A DNA stretch of 64,000 nucleotides, taken from the NCBI GenBank assembly GCA_036498625.1, contig DASYFD010000034.1:1-64000 (forward strand), read 5' to 3'. The notes under the pieces were generated by a model. It had not been told where the DNA came from, did no database searches, and saw nothing but the letters and a program-made list of their open reading frames with translations. The DNA is from VAZQ01 sp036498625 (lineage in GTDB: Bacteria; Pseudomonadota; Alphaproteobacteria; Rhizobiales; Xanthobacteraceae). Shown here in pieces: positions 25,575 through 33,726 of the stretch. The position numbers were made by a program, and so were the translations under genes. Position 1 is the first letter of the stretch. Each line of letters begins with the position of its first letter.

Positions 25575-26054
25575 CTATCGTGGCGGTCGATTGGAGCCGT
25601 TGAGCTCCGGCGGCGGCTGGTTTTTCTCGGTGGGCATCAGGTAGCCATCCGCGCTGACGAAACAGTTTTCCTTGCCCACGATGACCTGTCGGTTGTTCTC
25701 CCCGCAAACATATTCCGACCAGCAGGATTGCCGTTCGCGATGGCATTTGTTTTGCACCGTCCAGGGGCGGGTCAAGGCGTGATGGATGATCGTGATATCG
25801 TCATGAAGAACGTCCGGGCCGGCCTTGTCGAGATAAATCTGCTGGCCGCGGCCCGCCGGCCTGGCCGGATCCCATTGCGCTCTGCCCAGCCGGCTCCATT
25901 GCGCCCGCATGTCGGGATATCGGGCGGCATCGGGCGACTGCGCGCTGGCGCCCCCCAGGGTCGCCAAGCTCGCCAGCGTGACCGCGTCGATCGGAAGAAG
26001 TCTGCGGCTTCTTCCCGGAGACCGCGAAGCCGGAACGCGAGACGAACGCTTCAT
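25575..26054 (-). CDS. Secreted YPDLKG-family protein, copy B, internally deleted
   Basis: A 159-residue paralog in which the N-terminal block (YPDMRAQW ... DPARPAGRGQQ) is joined directly to the C-terminal block (IYLDKAGPDVLHDD ... HALTRPWTV ... CGENNRQV ... GYLMPTEK). About 125 residues of the full-length family, including CLPPG, RRIYTDGR and GYSIG, are missing, yet the frame is intact. The N-terminal leader is longer and more basic than in its siblings. It may be a recent deletion derivative on its way to a pseudogene or a reduced functional variant. An upstream in-frame start at 26093 is possible. Confidence 0.75.
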   Translation of the reverse strand: MKRSSRVPASRSPGRSRRLLPIDAVTLASLATLGGASAQSPDAARYPDMRAQWSRLGRAQWDPARPAGRGQQIYLDKAGPDVLHDDITIIHHALTRPWTVQNKCHRERQSCWSEYVCGENNRQVIVGKENCFVSADGYLMPTEKNQPPPELNGSNRPPR

Positions 26055-26156
26055 CACCACACCCTGCAACGTATCTCTCCAATCACGTACCACCCTACAA
26101 CGGGTTCACCTTATAGCGACACGACCCCAGAATGGCATGTTGCCGCGGTTTCGTGG

Positions 26157-27011
26157 TTACCGCGCTCGATTGAAGGCCCTCAAATCCGGGGCCGACTGGT
26201 CCTTGCGGGTGGGCATCAGGTAGCCGTCCCCGCTCACATAGTAGCGCTCCCCGCCGATCCTAATCTGGTGGTTGTCCTCGGCGCAATTGACCTCGACCCA
26301 GATCTGCTTCTGCACCCGGCGATAGCTCCTGGTCACCGTCCACGGGCGGGTCAGGGCATGGTCGATGGTGGTGATCTCGTTGTGGACGATGTCGCCATTG
26401 GCCTGGTCGGGAAAGATCCGTTCCTTGATGACGGTCTGGCCGTCCCGGTGAAACGGCATGCCGCTGCTGTCGTAGCTGCGGGGGCCCTTGATTCCCCGCG
26501 TCTCCACCAGGAGTGCATCGAACCGGCCGTCGTGGTTCTCGTCCACCCAGCGGCCGATCGAATAGCCGAGGTAGGACGGCGTGATCTGCGCAGGCCACGT
26601 TCGTCCGTCCGTATAGATGCGCCGCAGCTGGTTCATTGGCTCCAGCAGCATGATGTAGGTGGTCTCCGGCGTGACGATGAGCTCCATGCCCTCGTAGTTG
26701 ATCATGGTGCGCGGCATGCCGGGCGGAATGCATTCTCCCATCGGGTTGTTGCCCTGCCCGCCGGCGGCCTGCTCGGCCAGGCTCGCCTCCAGAACCGCCT
26801 GATATTCCGCCGTCAGCGGTGCCTGCTGTCCGCGGCCCGCCGGCTTGCTCGGATCGAACGCGCCGCTGCCGAGCCGCATCCACTCGCCTTTCAGGTCCGG
26901 ATAGCTCGCGCCGTCGCCCGCAAGCGCGAGACCGCCCAGGAGGCTCAGCGCGCCGGCCAGCGCGATCGCGCCGAGCGTGCCGCGACCAACACATCGGCCA
27001 GGCATCATCAT
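26157..27011 (-). CDS. Secreted YPDLKG-family protein, copy C
   Basis: A 284-residue full-length member: a signal peptide (TLGAIALAGALSLLGGLALA), then YPDLKGEW, GRGQQAPLTAEYQ, CIPPGMPRTM, RRIYTDGRTWP, GYSIGRW, VETRGIKGPR, TTIDHALTRPWTV and CAEDNHQI. Three consecutive Met codons open the frame, so the exact start may be any of them. It begins 22 bases after copy D. Family function unknown; export and a conserved beta-rich body are the only safe statements. Confidence 0.85.
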   Translation of the reverse strand: MMMPGRCVGRGTLGAIALAGALSLLGGLALAGDGASYPDLKGEWMRLGSGAFDPSKPAGRGQQAPLTAEYQAVLEASLAEQAAGGQGNNPMGECIPPGMPRTMINYEGMELIVTPETTYIMLLEPMNQLRRIYTDGRTWPAQITPSYLGYSIGRWVDENHDGRFDALLVETRGIKGPRSYDSSGMPFHRDGQTVIKERIFPDQANGDIVHNEITTIDHALTRPWTVTRSYRRVQKQIWVEVNCAEDNHQIRIGGERYYVSGDGYLMPTRKDQSAPDLRAFNRAR

Positions 27012-27033
27012 CTTGCGGCCGGCCCGGGCACAA

Positions 27034-27882
27034 TCACTTCGGGGATTGTCCGAAGTCTTTCAAGACCGGCACCGGCTGGTCCTTCTTGGTGGGCATCAGG
27101 TAGCCATCCGCGCTGATGAAATACGTTTCCCGGCCGAGCGACACATAGTGGTTGTCGGCGCCGCAATTGTTCTCGACCCAGACCGGATCGGGATCGCGAT
27201 TGTAGCTGCGGGTGACGGTCCACGGCCTGGAATAGGCATGATCGATGGTGGTGACCTGATCATGCAGAAGATTGCGATTGGCCCGGTCGAGAAAGATCCG
27301 CTCCTTGACGATGGTCTGGTTGTCGGCGTGCAGGGGCAGGCCGCTAGCGTCGAGCGAGCGCGGCCCCTTGAGGGTACGGGTCTCCACCTCGAGCGCGCCA
27401 TAACGCCCGTCGCCGTCCGGGTCGACCCATCGGCCGATCGAATAGCCGAGGAAGCTCGGCGTGATCTCTCCCGGCCAGGACCGGCCGTCGGTGTAGATGC
27501 GGCGGAGCTGCATCAGATGATCGCTGCGGATATAGGTGACGTCCGGCGTGACGATGAACTCGAGCGGATCATACGCGATCATCACCCGCGGCATGCCGGC
27601 CGGCAGGCAATTGACCTGCGGATTGTATTCCTGGCCGCCGGCCTTCGTGATGTCGAGGTTGGCCTCGAAAATGGCCTGATACTCCGGCGTGAGCGGGGCC
27701 TGCTGGCGCAAGCCCGAGGGCTTGGTCGGATCCCACTGGGCGGCGCCCGGCCTCACCCAGGTCCCGCCGATGTCCGGATACCTCGCATCGTGCTTGGCCG
27801 CATCGAGGGCCACAGCCCCGGTCGTGACGGTGGCGAGCGCCGCCGCGAACGCGATGGCGGCAAGCGAGCTTCGATTACGCAT
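27034..27882 (-). CDS. Secreted YPDLKG-family protein, copy D
   Basis: A 282-residue full-length member with a signal peptide (MRNRSSLAAIAFAAALATV). It shows YPDIGGTW, LRQQAPLTPEYQ, CLPAGMPRVM, RRIYTDGRSWPGEI, GYSIGRWVDPDGDGRY, VETRTLKGPR, TTIDHAYSRPWTV and CGADNHYV. The DPDGDGRY loop looks like a possible calcium-binding turn, also seen as DENHDGRF in copy C. It is the first intact member of the tandem array, just downstream of a decayed copy. Confidence 0.85.
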   Translation of the reverse strand: MRNRSSLAAIAFAAALATVTTGAVALDAAKHDARYPDIGGTWVRPGAAQWDPTKPSGLRQQAPLTPEYQAIFEANLDITKAGGQEYNPQVNCLPAGMPRVMIAYDPLEFIVTPDVTYIRSDHLMQLRRIYTDGRSWPGEITPSFLGYSIGRWVDPDGDGRYGALEVETRTLKGPRSLDASGLPLHADNQTIVKERIFLDRANRNLLHDQVTTIDHAYSRPWTVTRSYNRDPDPVWVENNCGADNHYVSLGRETYFISADGYLMPTKKDQPVPVLKDFGQSPK

Positions 27883-27887
27883 GACAA

Positions 27888-28005
27888 CCCTTTCAAACGC
27901 CCCTCGATGTCCGGATATTCCGTTTCATCAAACGCGAACGGCGGCGCTCGACAAGACGAGCACCGCCGCCAGCGTAATCGCGCCAATCGGGCTTCGGTCG
28001 AGCAC
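27888..28005 (-). pseudogene. Decayed N-terminal fragment of a YPDLKG-family gene
   Basis: A GTG-initiated segment reads as a signal peptide (VLDRSPIGAITLAAVLVLSSAA) and stops at 27928. In a second frame the same stretch continues FAFDETEYPDIEGRLKG, which matches the mature start of copy E (AFDDTKYPDLKGAWDR). A frameshift therefore separates leader and mature N-terminus, and the rest of the gene is gone because copy D begins six bases later. Confidence 0.65.
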
Positions 28006-28038
28006 CAACCGTTCCCGACTGGCCCTCAGGTTCGCCAA

Positions 28039-28419
28039 TCAGTGCGTGACGATCGGCTGTCCGCTGGAGAAATTGGTCTTCTTCTCCGACCAGGCACCGC
28101 CCGGCGCGCCGCTGCGCAGCGGATCGATGGTCATTTTCAGCTGGTCACCCGCCTTGAGGGTCTTGCTCGCCCAACCTTCGCGGACGAGAGCACTCGGGCT
28201 CGCGCCTTCGAGATTCCAGGTCGTGGCAGTGCCGTCCGATCCCTTGACCTCCAACAGAATGAAGGTATGCGGGCTGGTGAACTTGAACTCAGTCACTGTG
28301 CCCTGCAGCTCCATCGGATGGTCGGTATCGAACATCGCGAAAGAGTGGTGCGCCAAAACCGCGCCGCCCGTCACGATGAGCGCAACGCCTGCCAACAAAG
28401 CCGTGCTTAATCGTCCCAT
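28039..28419 (-). CDS. DUF6152 family secreted protein
   Basis: A 126-residue protein with a signal peptide ending at VLA, followed at once by HHSFAMFD, the hallmark start of DUF6152. It continues with EFKFTSPHTFILLEV and a C-terminal GGAWSEKKTNF. The body is a small beta-barrel-like domain of unknown role; the HH and PHTF histidines could bind a metal. GGGAG precedes the ATG. DUF6152 genes often neighbour the CLPPG/RRI-DGR secreted family, as here, suggesting a joint periplasmic function. Confidence 0.87.
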   Translation of the reverse strand: MGRLSTALLAGVALIVTGGAVLAHHSFAMFDTDHPMELQGTVTEFKFTSPHTFILLEVKGSDGTATTWNLEGASPSALVREGWASKTLKAGDQLKMTIDPLRSGAPGGAWSEKKTNFSSGQPIVTH

Positions 28420-28592
28420 GCGCGTTCTCCCGTCTTGCTGCTCACAATTGATTTGGTTAGCGCCAATCCAGCCTCGTTGGGCCAACTTGGCCGCTCCTCC
28501 GTCTTTGGAAGCCACTTTGCTACCACATTCCCAAAACCGGCGCTACATCCTCCACGAGCCTGTACACGCCCCGCTCCACCAGTCCGCGCCCG

Positions 28593-29642
28593 TCATCCGC
28601 CAGCGCCCGGCGCACGGAAATCCGCCAGGGCGGCGGTGAGGCGTCGCCAACCGGGCTCGGCCGCCGGCAGCCCGAAGCGCAGCCATGTGGGCTCCCCGGC
28701 GAAGTGGCGCACCAGGATGCCGGCTTGCCCGAGGTGCTGAAACAATTCGGGCGCCGCCTTGGTGCGCACCAGCCGGAACAGCGACGTGCCGCCCACGATA
28801 GCGAGGCCGGCTGCGGCCAGGACTTGATCGAGGCGCAGGGCGGTTTGCGCGAGGCGCACGCGCATCGTCTCGGCCCAGGACTGATCCGCCAAGGCGGCCG
28901 CGCCGATCGCAAGCGCGGGTCCGGCGACCGCCCAGGGGCCGAGCCCTGCCCGCAACCGCGCCGCGAGGACCGGATCGGCGAGCGCAAAGCCGAGCCGCAG
29001 CCCCGCCAGCCCGAAAAATTTCCCGAACGACCGCAGCACCACGATATTGGGGCGGCCGCTATCCGGGGCGAGGCTCAGGCCGGGCGCGCCTACATCCATG
29101 AACGCCTCGTCCACTACCAGGAGGCTACCGGCCGGCAGATCGTGCGCGCAGGCGAGCAGCGCTTCGCGCGGGATGATCCGCCCATCCGGATTGTTGGGAT
29201 TGACCACGACCGCGAGCGCGGCATCGCGCAGGCTCGCGAGGTGGGCCACTTCCTCGACCTGATGCCCGCCGCGGGCGGCGGCCCGGGCGTGCTCCGCATA
29301 GGTCGGCCCCAGCACCGGGGCACGTCCGGGCCGCACTAGGGCCGCCACCAGCGGCAGCAGGATCTGGGTGCCGGGCGCCGCCACCACGTGCGCCGCCGAG
29401 GGCGCCCCATAGGCCCGCGCCGCTACATCCGCCAGCCGCTCCAGCGCGGCCGCCTCGGGCAGCCGGGCGAACAGATCCGGCGGCAATTGCGGGATCGGAT
29501 ACGGATAGGGATTGATCCCGGTCGACAGGTCGACGAATGGTTCCGGGGCGCCGGGAAATAGAAGCCGCGCGGCGCCGAGATCGCCGCCATGCTGGATCGG
29601 CGCCGCGTCCATTTCCGCCGCATCCAATTGCGCCGCATCCAT
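28593..29642 (-). CDS. cobC: Threonine-phosphate decarboxylase CobC
   Basis: A 349-residue PLP enzyme of aminotransferase fold I. It matches the CobC/CobD-type L-threonine-O-3-phosphate decarboxylase that makes the aminopropanol-phosphate arm of cobalamin. It shows HGGDL near the N-terminus, DLSTGINPYPYP, VNPNNPDGR, VDEAFMD and the PLP-lysine segment SFGKFFGLAGLRLGF. The start is ambiguous because the N-terminus repeats MDAAQLDAAEMDAAPIQ; ATGs at 29642 and 29612 are both possible. It diverges from cobD with only about ten bases between start codons. Confidence 0.9.
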   Translation of the reverse strand: MDAAQLDAAEMDAAPIQHGGDLGAARLLFPGAPEPFVDLSTGINPYPYPIPQLPPDLFARLPEAAALERLADVAARAYGAPSAAHVVAAPGTQILLPLVAALVRPGRAPVLGPTYAEHARAAARGGHQVEEVAHLASLRDAALAVVVNPNNPDGRIIPREALLACAHDLPAGSLLVVDEAFMDVGAPGLSLAPDSGRPNIVVLRSFGKFFGLAGLRLGFALADPVLAARLRAGLGPWAVAGPALAIGAAALADQSWAETMRVRLAQTALRLDQVLAAAGLAIVGGTSLFRLVRTKAAPELFQHLGQAGILVRHFAGEPTWLRFGLPAAEPGWRRLTAALADFRAPGAGG

Positions 29643-29652
29643 GTGAGTCTCG

Positions 29653-30621
29653 ATGGCCGCCCCGCTCACCCTTCTCGCCCTCCTGCTCGAGCTCATGGTC
29701 GGCTATCCGGACCGGCTCACGCGCATGATCGGCCATCCGGTGACCTGGATGGGCGCCCTGATCGGCGCACTCGACCGGCACCTGAACCGCGATGCTGCAA
29801 CGCCCCGGGCGCGGCGGATGGCCGGAATGGTCACGATTCTGATCCTGATCACAGTGGTCGGCACCATCGCATTCCTGTTCGAGCGCGGCCTCATGGGGCT
29901 GCCGTTCGGATTGATCGCGGCAGCCCTTGTGGCCAGCACCTTGCTGGCCCAGCGCAGCCTGCATGCGCACGTGGCACGCGTCGCCACCGCCCTTGAAGGG
30001 TCCGGCCTTTCGGCCGGCCGGGAGGCAGTATCGCATATCGTGGGCCGCGACGCGCAGGCGCTCGATGAGGCGGGGGTGGCGCGGGCCGCGATCGAAAGCC
30101 TGGCGGAGAATTTCTCCGACGGCGTGGTTGCGCCGGCCCTCTGGATGACAATCGGGGGGCTTGCGGGCGCCGCCGTCTACAAGGCGATCAACACCGCCGA
30201 CAGCATGATCGGGTTTCGCACGCCCCGGCACGCGGCCTTCGGTTGGGCGGCGGCGCGGCTCGATGATCTCGTCAACCTGCCGGCGGCGCGCCTCTCGGGC
30301 CTGCTGATCATCGCAGCAGCCGGCTTCACCACAGCGGCCTCGCCGGCGAATGCCTGGCGCGCGTTGCGCCGCGATGCGCATCGGCACCGCTCCCCCAATG
30401 CGGGCTATCCGGAAGCCGCCATGGCGGGAGCGCTCGGACTCATGCTGGCGGGCCCGCGCGTCTATGACGGCGTCGCGGTCGACGACGCCATGATGGGCGA
30501 CGGCAGGCGCGCAGCCAATGCCGCCGACATCAGGGCAGCGCTCCGGCTCTACCGTCACGCCGACGCGATCCTGATCGGGCTCATCGCCCTCTTGGCTCTG
30601 GGTCTCATCGCGACAGGCTGA
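29653..30621 (+). CDS. cobD: Adenosylcobinamide-phosphate synthase CobD/CbiB
   Basis: A 322-residue integral membrane enzyme that joins adenosylcobyric acid to the aminopropanol arm. Family landmarks are GYPDRLTRMIGHPVTWMG, ESLAENFSDGVVAPALW, KAINTADSMIGF and DDLVNLPAARLSGLL. Helices are spread over the chain. It is named by the P. denitrificans convention; CbiB is the Salmonella name. Its 3' end overlaps the convergent cobQ by 17 bases. Confidence 0.95.
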   Translation: MAAPLTLLALLLELMVGYPDRLTRMIGHPVTWMGALIGALDRHLNRDAATPRARRMAGMVTILILITVVGTIAFLFERGLMGLPFGLIAAALVASTLLAQRSLHAHVARVATALEGSGLSAGREAVSHIVGRDAQALDEAGVARAAIESLAENFSDGVVAPALWMTIGGLAGAAVYKAINTADSMIGFRTPRHAAFGWAAARLDDLVNLPAARLSGLLIIAAAGFTTAASPANAWRALRRDAHRHRSPNAGYPEAAMAGALGLMLAGPRVYDGVAVDDAMMGDGRRAANAADIRAALRLYRHADAILIGLIALLALGLIATG

Positions 30622-32062
30622 GCAGGCGATCGAGATGGATGTGGCGGGCGAGATGCGCGGCCAGCCGATCGAGGGTCGCATCGATCAGGCCTTCATAGCC
30701 GATGGCGGCGGGCCCGGCCGCAAAGCGCGCGAGCCAGGCCGCGCGCTGCCGGTCGTCGGAAAAAATTCCATGAATGTAGGTGCCGATCACCTGTCCGTCG
30801 GCCGAGACGGCGCCCTCGGGCGAGCCGTCAGCAAGCCGCGCAAACGGCCGCGCGCAGTCGGCGCCTTGCGTGACCCCCATATGCATCTCGTAGCCGCTGA
30901 CCGAAATGCCGTCGTGGGTGGTGCCGCTCACCGGCTCGAGCCGCTTGTCGTCTGACAGCGCGGTCTCAACCGCGAGCAGGCCGAGGCCTTGAGCGGTGCC
31001 GGGCGGGCCTTCGATGCCGGCCGGATCGCGGATCGCGCCGCCGAGCATCTGGTAACCGCCACACAGGCCGAGAACCGTGCCGCCACGCCGCCGGTGCGCC
31101 ACGATATCCACGTCGAAGCCGGCGGCGCGCAGCGCCGCCAGATCCGCGATGGTGGCCTTGGAGCCCGGCAGGATGACGAGATCGGCGTCGCCGGGCAGCG
31201 CCGCGCCGGGCCGCACCCGCACGATCTCGGCCGCGGGCTCCGCTTCGAGCGGATCGAGATCGTCGAAATTGGCGATGTGCGGCAGGATCGGCACCGCGAT
31301 GCGCAGCCGCGCCTTCGGCTTGGCGGCCGCTGCGCGATCGAGCCCGAGCGCATCCTCGGCGGGCAGCAGCCGGGCGTCGGGGAAATGCGGGATGAGGCCG
31401 AGCGGCTCCCAGCCGGTCAAGCGCGCAACCGTTGCCATGCCGCCTTCGAACAGGGCCGGATCGCCGCGAAATTTGTTCACCAAAAACCCGCACACCAGCG
31501 CCGCATCTTCCGCATCGATCACCGCCTTGGTGCCGACCAGGCTCGCGATCACGCCGCCGCGGTCGATGTCGCCGATCAGCACCACCGGCACCTCGGCGGC
31601 GTGCGCAAAACCCATATTGGCGATGTCATGCTGCCGCAGGTTCACTTCCGACGCGCTGCCCGCGCCCTCGACCAGCACGAGATCGGCTTCCTGCTTGAGC
31701 CGGCCAAAGCTCTCCAGCACGAACCGCATCAGCTCGGGCTTGAGCTTCTGATACTCGGCCGCCTTGGCGGCGCCATAGACGCGGCCCTGCACCACGATCT
31801 GCGCCCCGACCTCGCTCTGCGGCTTGAGCAGGACCGGATTCATATGCACGCTCGCCGCCACCCGCGCGGCGCGCGCCTGCAGCGCCTGGGCGCGGCCGAT
31901 CTCGCCGCCGCCGGCCGTCACCGCCGCATTGTTCGACATGTTCTGCGACTTGAACGGCCGCACCTCGAGGCCCCGGCTCGCAAAGGCGCGCGCGAGCCCG
32001 GCCACGATCAGCGACTTGCCGACGTCCGAGCCGGTGCCCTGGAACATGAGGGCGCGCCCCAT
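30605..32062 (-). CDS. cobQ: Cobyric acid synthase
   Basis: A 485-residue glutamine-dependent amidotransferase that amidates four side chains of adenosylcobyrinic a,c-diamide. The N-terminal dethiobiotin-synthase-like ATPase domain carries FQGTGSDVGKS; the C-terminal class I glutaminase domain carries the nucleophile in LGLCGGYQMLGG and a late YIHGIF histidine. The ATG follows the cobO stop by two bases, so it is translationally coupled to cobO and cobP. Confidence 0.96.
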   Translation of the reverse strand: MGRALMFQGTGSDVGKSLIVAGLARAFASRGLEVRPFKSQNMSNNAAVTAGGGEIGRAQALQARAARVAASVHMNPVLLKPQSEVGAQIVVQGRVYGAAKAAEYQKLKPELMRFVLESFGRLKQEADLVLVEGAGSASEVNLRQHDIANMGFAHAAEVPVVLIGDIDRGGVIASLVGTKAVIDAEDAALVCGFLVNKFRGDPALFEGGMATVARLTGWEPLGLIPHFPDARLLPAEDALGLDRAAAAKPKARLRIAVPILPHIANFDDLDPLEAEPAAEIVRVRPGAALPGDADLVILPGSKATIADLAALRAAGFDVDIVAHRRRGGTVLGLCGGYQMLGGAIRDPAGIEGPPGTAQGLGLLAVETALSDDKRLEPVSGTTHDGISVSGYEMHMGVTQGADCARPFARLADGSPEGAVSADGQVIGTYIHGIFSDDRQRAAWLARFAAGPAAIGYEGLIDATLDRLAAHLARHIHLDRLLSLSR

Positions 32063-32064
32063 GG

Positions 32065-32682
32065 TCAAAATTCGATGCCGGCCTGCGCCTTCACGCCGGC
32101 CGCAAAATGATGCTTCACCAGCGTCATCTCGGTGACCAGGTCGGCACCCTCGATCAATTTGGGCTTGGCGTTGCGGCCGGTGACCACCACGTGCAGGCCG
32201 CTGCGGCGCCGGCCAAGCGCGGAAACCACCGCATCGAGATCGAGATACTCGTAGCGCAGCGCGATGTTGAGCTCATCGAGCACCACCAGCCCGAAGCTCG
32301 CATCCGCCATCAGCTCGAGCGCCTTCGCCCAGGCGCGCTCGGCGGCCGCGATGTCGCGCTTGATGTCCTGCGTCTCCCAGGTGAAGCCTTCCCCCATGGT
32401 GTGCCAGGATACCCGGTCCCCGAATGCCGCAAACGCATCGCGCTCGCCAGTGTGCCAGGCGCCCTTGACGAATTGCACCACGCCGACCCGGTGGCCGCGG
32501 CCGAGCATGCGCAGCGCAAGCCCGAAAGCGGCGGTGGATTTGCCCTTGCCGGTCCCGGTATGGACGATGAGCAGACCCTTCTCGATGGTCTTGCCCGCGA
32601 CTTCGGCATCCTGCACGGCCTTGCGCTTGGCCATCTTGGCGCGATGCCGCTCGGCTTCGGCCTCATCGACTGCATCGGTCAT
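32065..32682 (-). CDS. cobO: Cob(I)yrinic acid a,c-diamide adenosyltransferase
   Basis: A 205-residue CobA/CobO/BtuR-type adenosyltransferase that attaches the upper adenosyl ligand to cobalt. The P-loop VHTGTGKGKSTAAFG is near residue 41, and VVLDELNIALRYEYLD is the conserved Walker B region. The charged N-terminal extension is typical of alphaproteobacterial CobO. Its start overlaps the cobP stop (ATGA). Confidence 0.96.
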   Translation of the reverse strand: MTDAVDEAEAERHRAKMAKRKAVQDAEVAGKTIEKGLLIVHTGTGKGKSTAAFGLALRMLGRGHRVGVVQFVKGAWHTGERDAFAAFGDRVSWHTMGEGFTWETQDIKRDIAAAERAWAKALELMADASFGLVVLDELNIALRYEYLDLDAVVSALGRRRSGLHVVVTGRNAKPKLIEGADLVTEMTLVKHHFAAGVKAQAGIEF

Positions 32683-33200
32683 TCGGTCGGGCGTCCTTTC
32701 AAGAACAGCGGCAATCCGGCCACGATCAGGACCACCTGGTCGGCCTGCGCGGCGATGCGCTGGTTGAGCCAGCCTTGCCGATCACGGAAGCGGCGCGCCA
32801 GCGCATTGTCGGGCACGATGCCGGAGCCGACCTCGTTGGCGACCAGAACCACCGGCGCGGTGGCCTTGTCCAGCGCCTGCTCGAGCCGGTCAAGCTCCGC
32901 ATCGATCGACACCTCCGCCATCATGAGGTTGGAGAGCCAGAGCGTCAAACAGTCGACCAGAACCGGCATCCTTCCGTGGGCGGTGAGCGTTGCGGCCAGC
33001 TCACGCGGGGTCTCGACCGTGGTCCAGCCGGCGCCGCGGCGCGCCCGATGGGCGCCGATGCGCGCAACCATCTCGGCATCGAGCCCCTGCCCGGTCGCCG
33101 CATAGATCCAGGGCGGCGGCAGCGCCATGATGAGGGTCTCGGCATAGCGGCTCTTGCCGGAGCGAGCGCCGCCGAGCACGAGCGTAAGGCGGGCGCTCAC
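32679..33200 (-). CDS. cobP: Adenosylcobinamide kinase/guanylyltransferase CobP (CobU)
   Basis: A 173-residue bifunctional enzyme that phosphorylates adenosylcobinamide and transfers GMP to it in nucleotide-loop assembly. Seen: the P-loop LVLGGARSGKSRYAE, the His-containing GAHRARRGAGWTTVETP loop where the guanylyl group is held, DCLTLWLSNLM, and VANEVGSGIVP. It is the first gene of the cobP-cobO-cobQ run on the - strand. CobU is the Salmonella name. Confidence 0.95.
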   Translation of the reverse strand: MSARLTLVLGGARSGKSRYAETLIMALPPPWIYAATGQGLDAEMVARIGAHRARRGAGWTTVETPRELAATLTAHGRMPVLVDCLTLWLSNLMMAEVSIDAELDRLEQALDKATAPVVLVANEVGSGIVPDNALARRFRDRQGWLNQRIAAQADQVVLIVAGLPLFLKGRPTE

Positions 33201-33387
33201 AATTGCGTTCCTTGCGCGTTATTTGATGCACTTCGCCAGCCTCAGCGCCGACAAGCGCGCGACTATAACGACCATGGCGGTGCCGGCAAATTGTGAACCG
33301 TCCGGAAGCACCGCTCCCGTCGCGGGATCGGCGCTACGCGGTGAAATCTGCCACATTTCTCTCATTTTTGCTGGCTGCCCCAGACGC

Positions 33388-33416
33388 TTGTTCCCAAATT
33401 GGGAACAGCGTATATT
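33388..33416 (+). promoter_or_regulatory. higBA promoter with palindromic operator
   Basis: The -35 TTGTTC (33388-33393), a 17-base spacer and the -10 TATATT (33411-33416) form a good sigma-70 promoter. Embedded is TGTTCCCAAATTGGGAACA (33389-33407), a perfect 9-bp inverted repeat around one base, suited to autorepression by HigA. The -10 is only eight bases before the higB ATG, so transcription should begin at or next to the start codon. Confidence 0.7.
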
Positions 33417-33423
33417 CCTTTGT

Positions 33424-33726
33424 ATGCGGGTCATTGCGCGAAATGTGCTCGTCAATTTTTGGGGTAGACACCCGGAAACGAAGGTTTCGCTCGAACGGTG
33501 GTACAAACTGGTCCGCGCTGCGCATTGGGTCTCGGCCGACGAAATCCAGTCAGCGGCACCCAAAGCCAAAGTGCTCAACGGCGAGCGGGTGAGATTCGAG
33601 GTTGCCGGAGGAAACTATCGGCTCGTGGTTGCCTTCGATTTCCGTCGGCAAATCGCCTTCGTGAAGTTCATCGGCAGCCATGCTCAATATGACGACATCG
33701 ATCCACTGACCGTGTCGCAATTTTGA
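33424..33726 (+). CDS. higB: HigB family mRNA-interferase toxin
   Basis: A 100-residue RelE-fold toxin of the HigB family, which cleaves mRNA on the ribosome. The start MRVIARNVLVNFWGRHPET and the end FVKFIGSHAQYDDID are typical; RLVVAFDFRRQIAFVKF forms the core strands. Homologs begin at the same Met, although no ribosome site precedes it, which fits a leaderless transcript from the promoter above. Its stop overlaps the higA ATG (TGATG). The module sits between two halves of the cobalamin cluster. Confidence 0.9.
   Translation: MRVIARNVLVNFWGRHPETKVSLERWYKLVRAAHWVSADEIQSAAPKAKVLNGERVRFEVAGGNYRLVVAFDFRRQIAFVKFIGSHAQYDDIDPLTVSQF

Noticed and set aside
24489..27116. 875-codon open frame on + through the secreted-protein array
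   Set aside because: It is the antisense of paralogous genes; its apparent internal repetition just mirrors the array.
28435..28592. Possible gene between DUF6152 and cobC
   Set aside because: No frame has a start with a ribosome site or any recognisable motif.
33200..33387. Second B12 riboswitch upstream of cobP
   Set aside because: I looked for a B12 box and the conserved core on the - strand before cobP and found neither.
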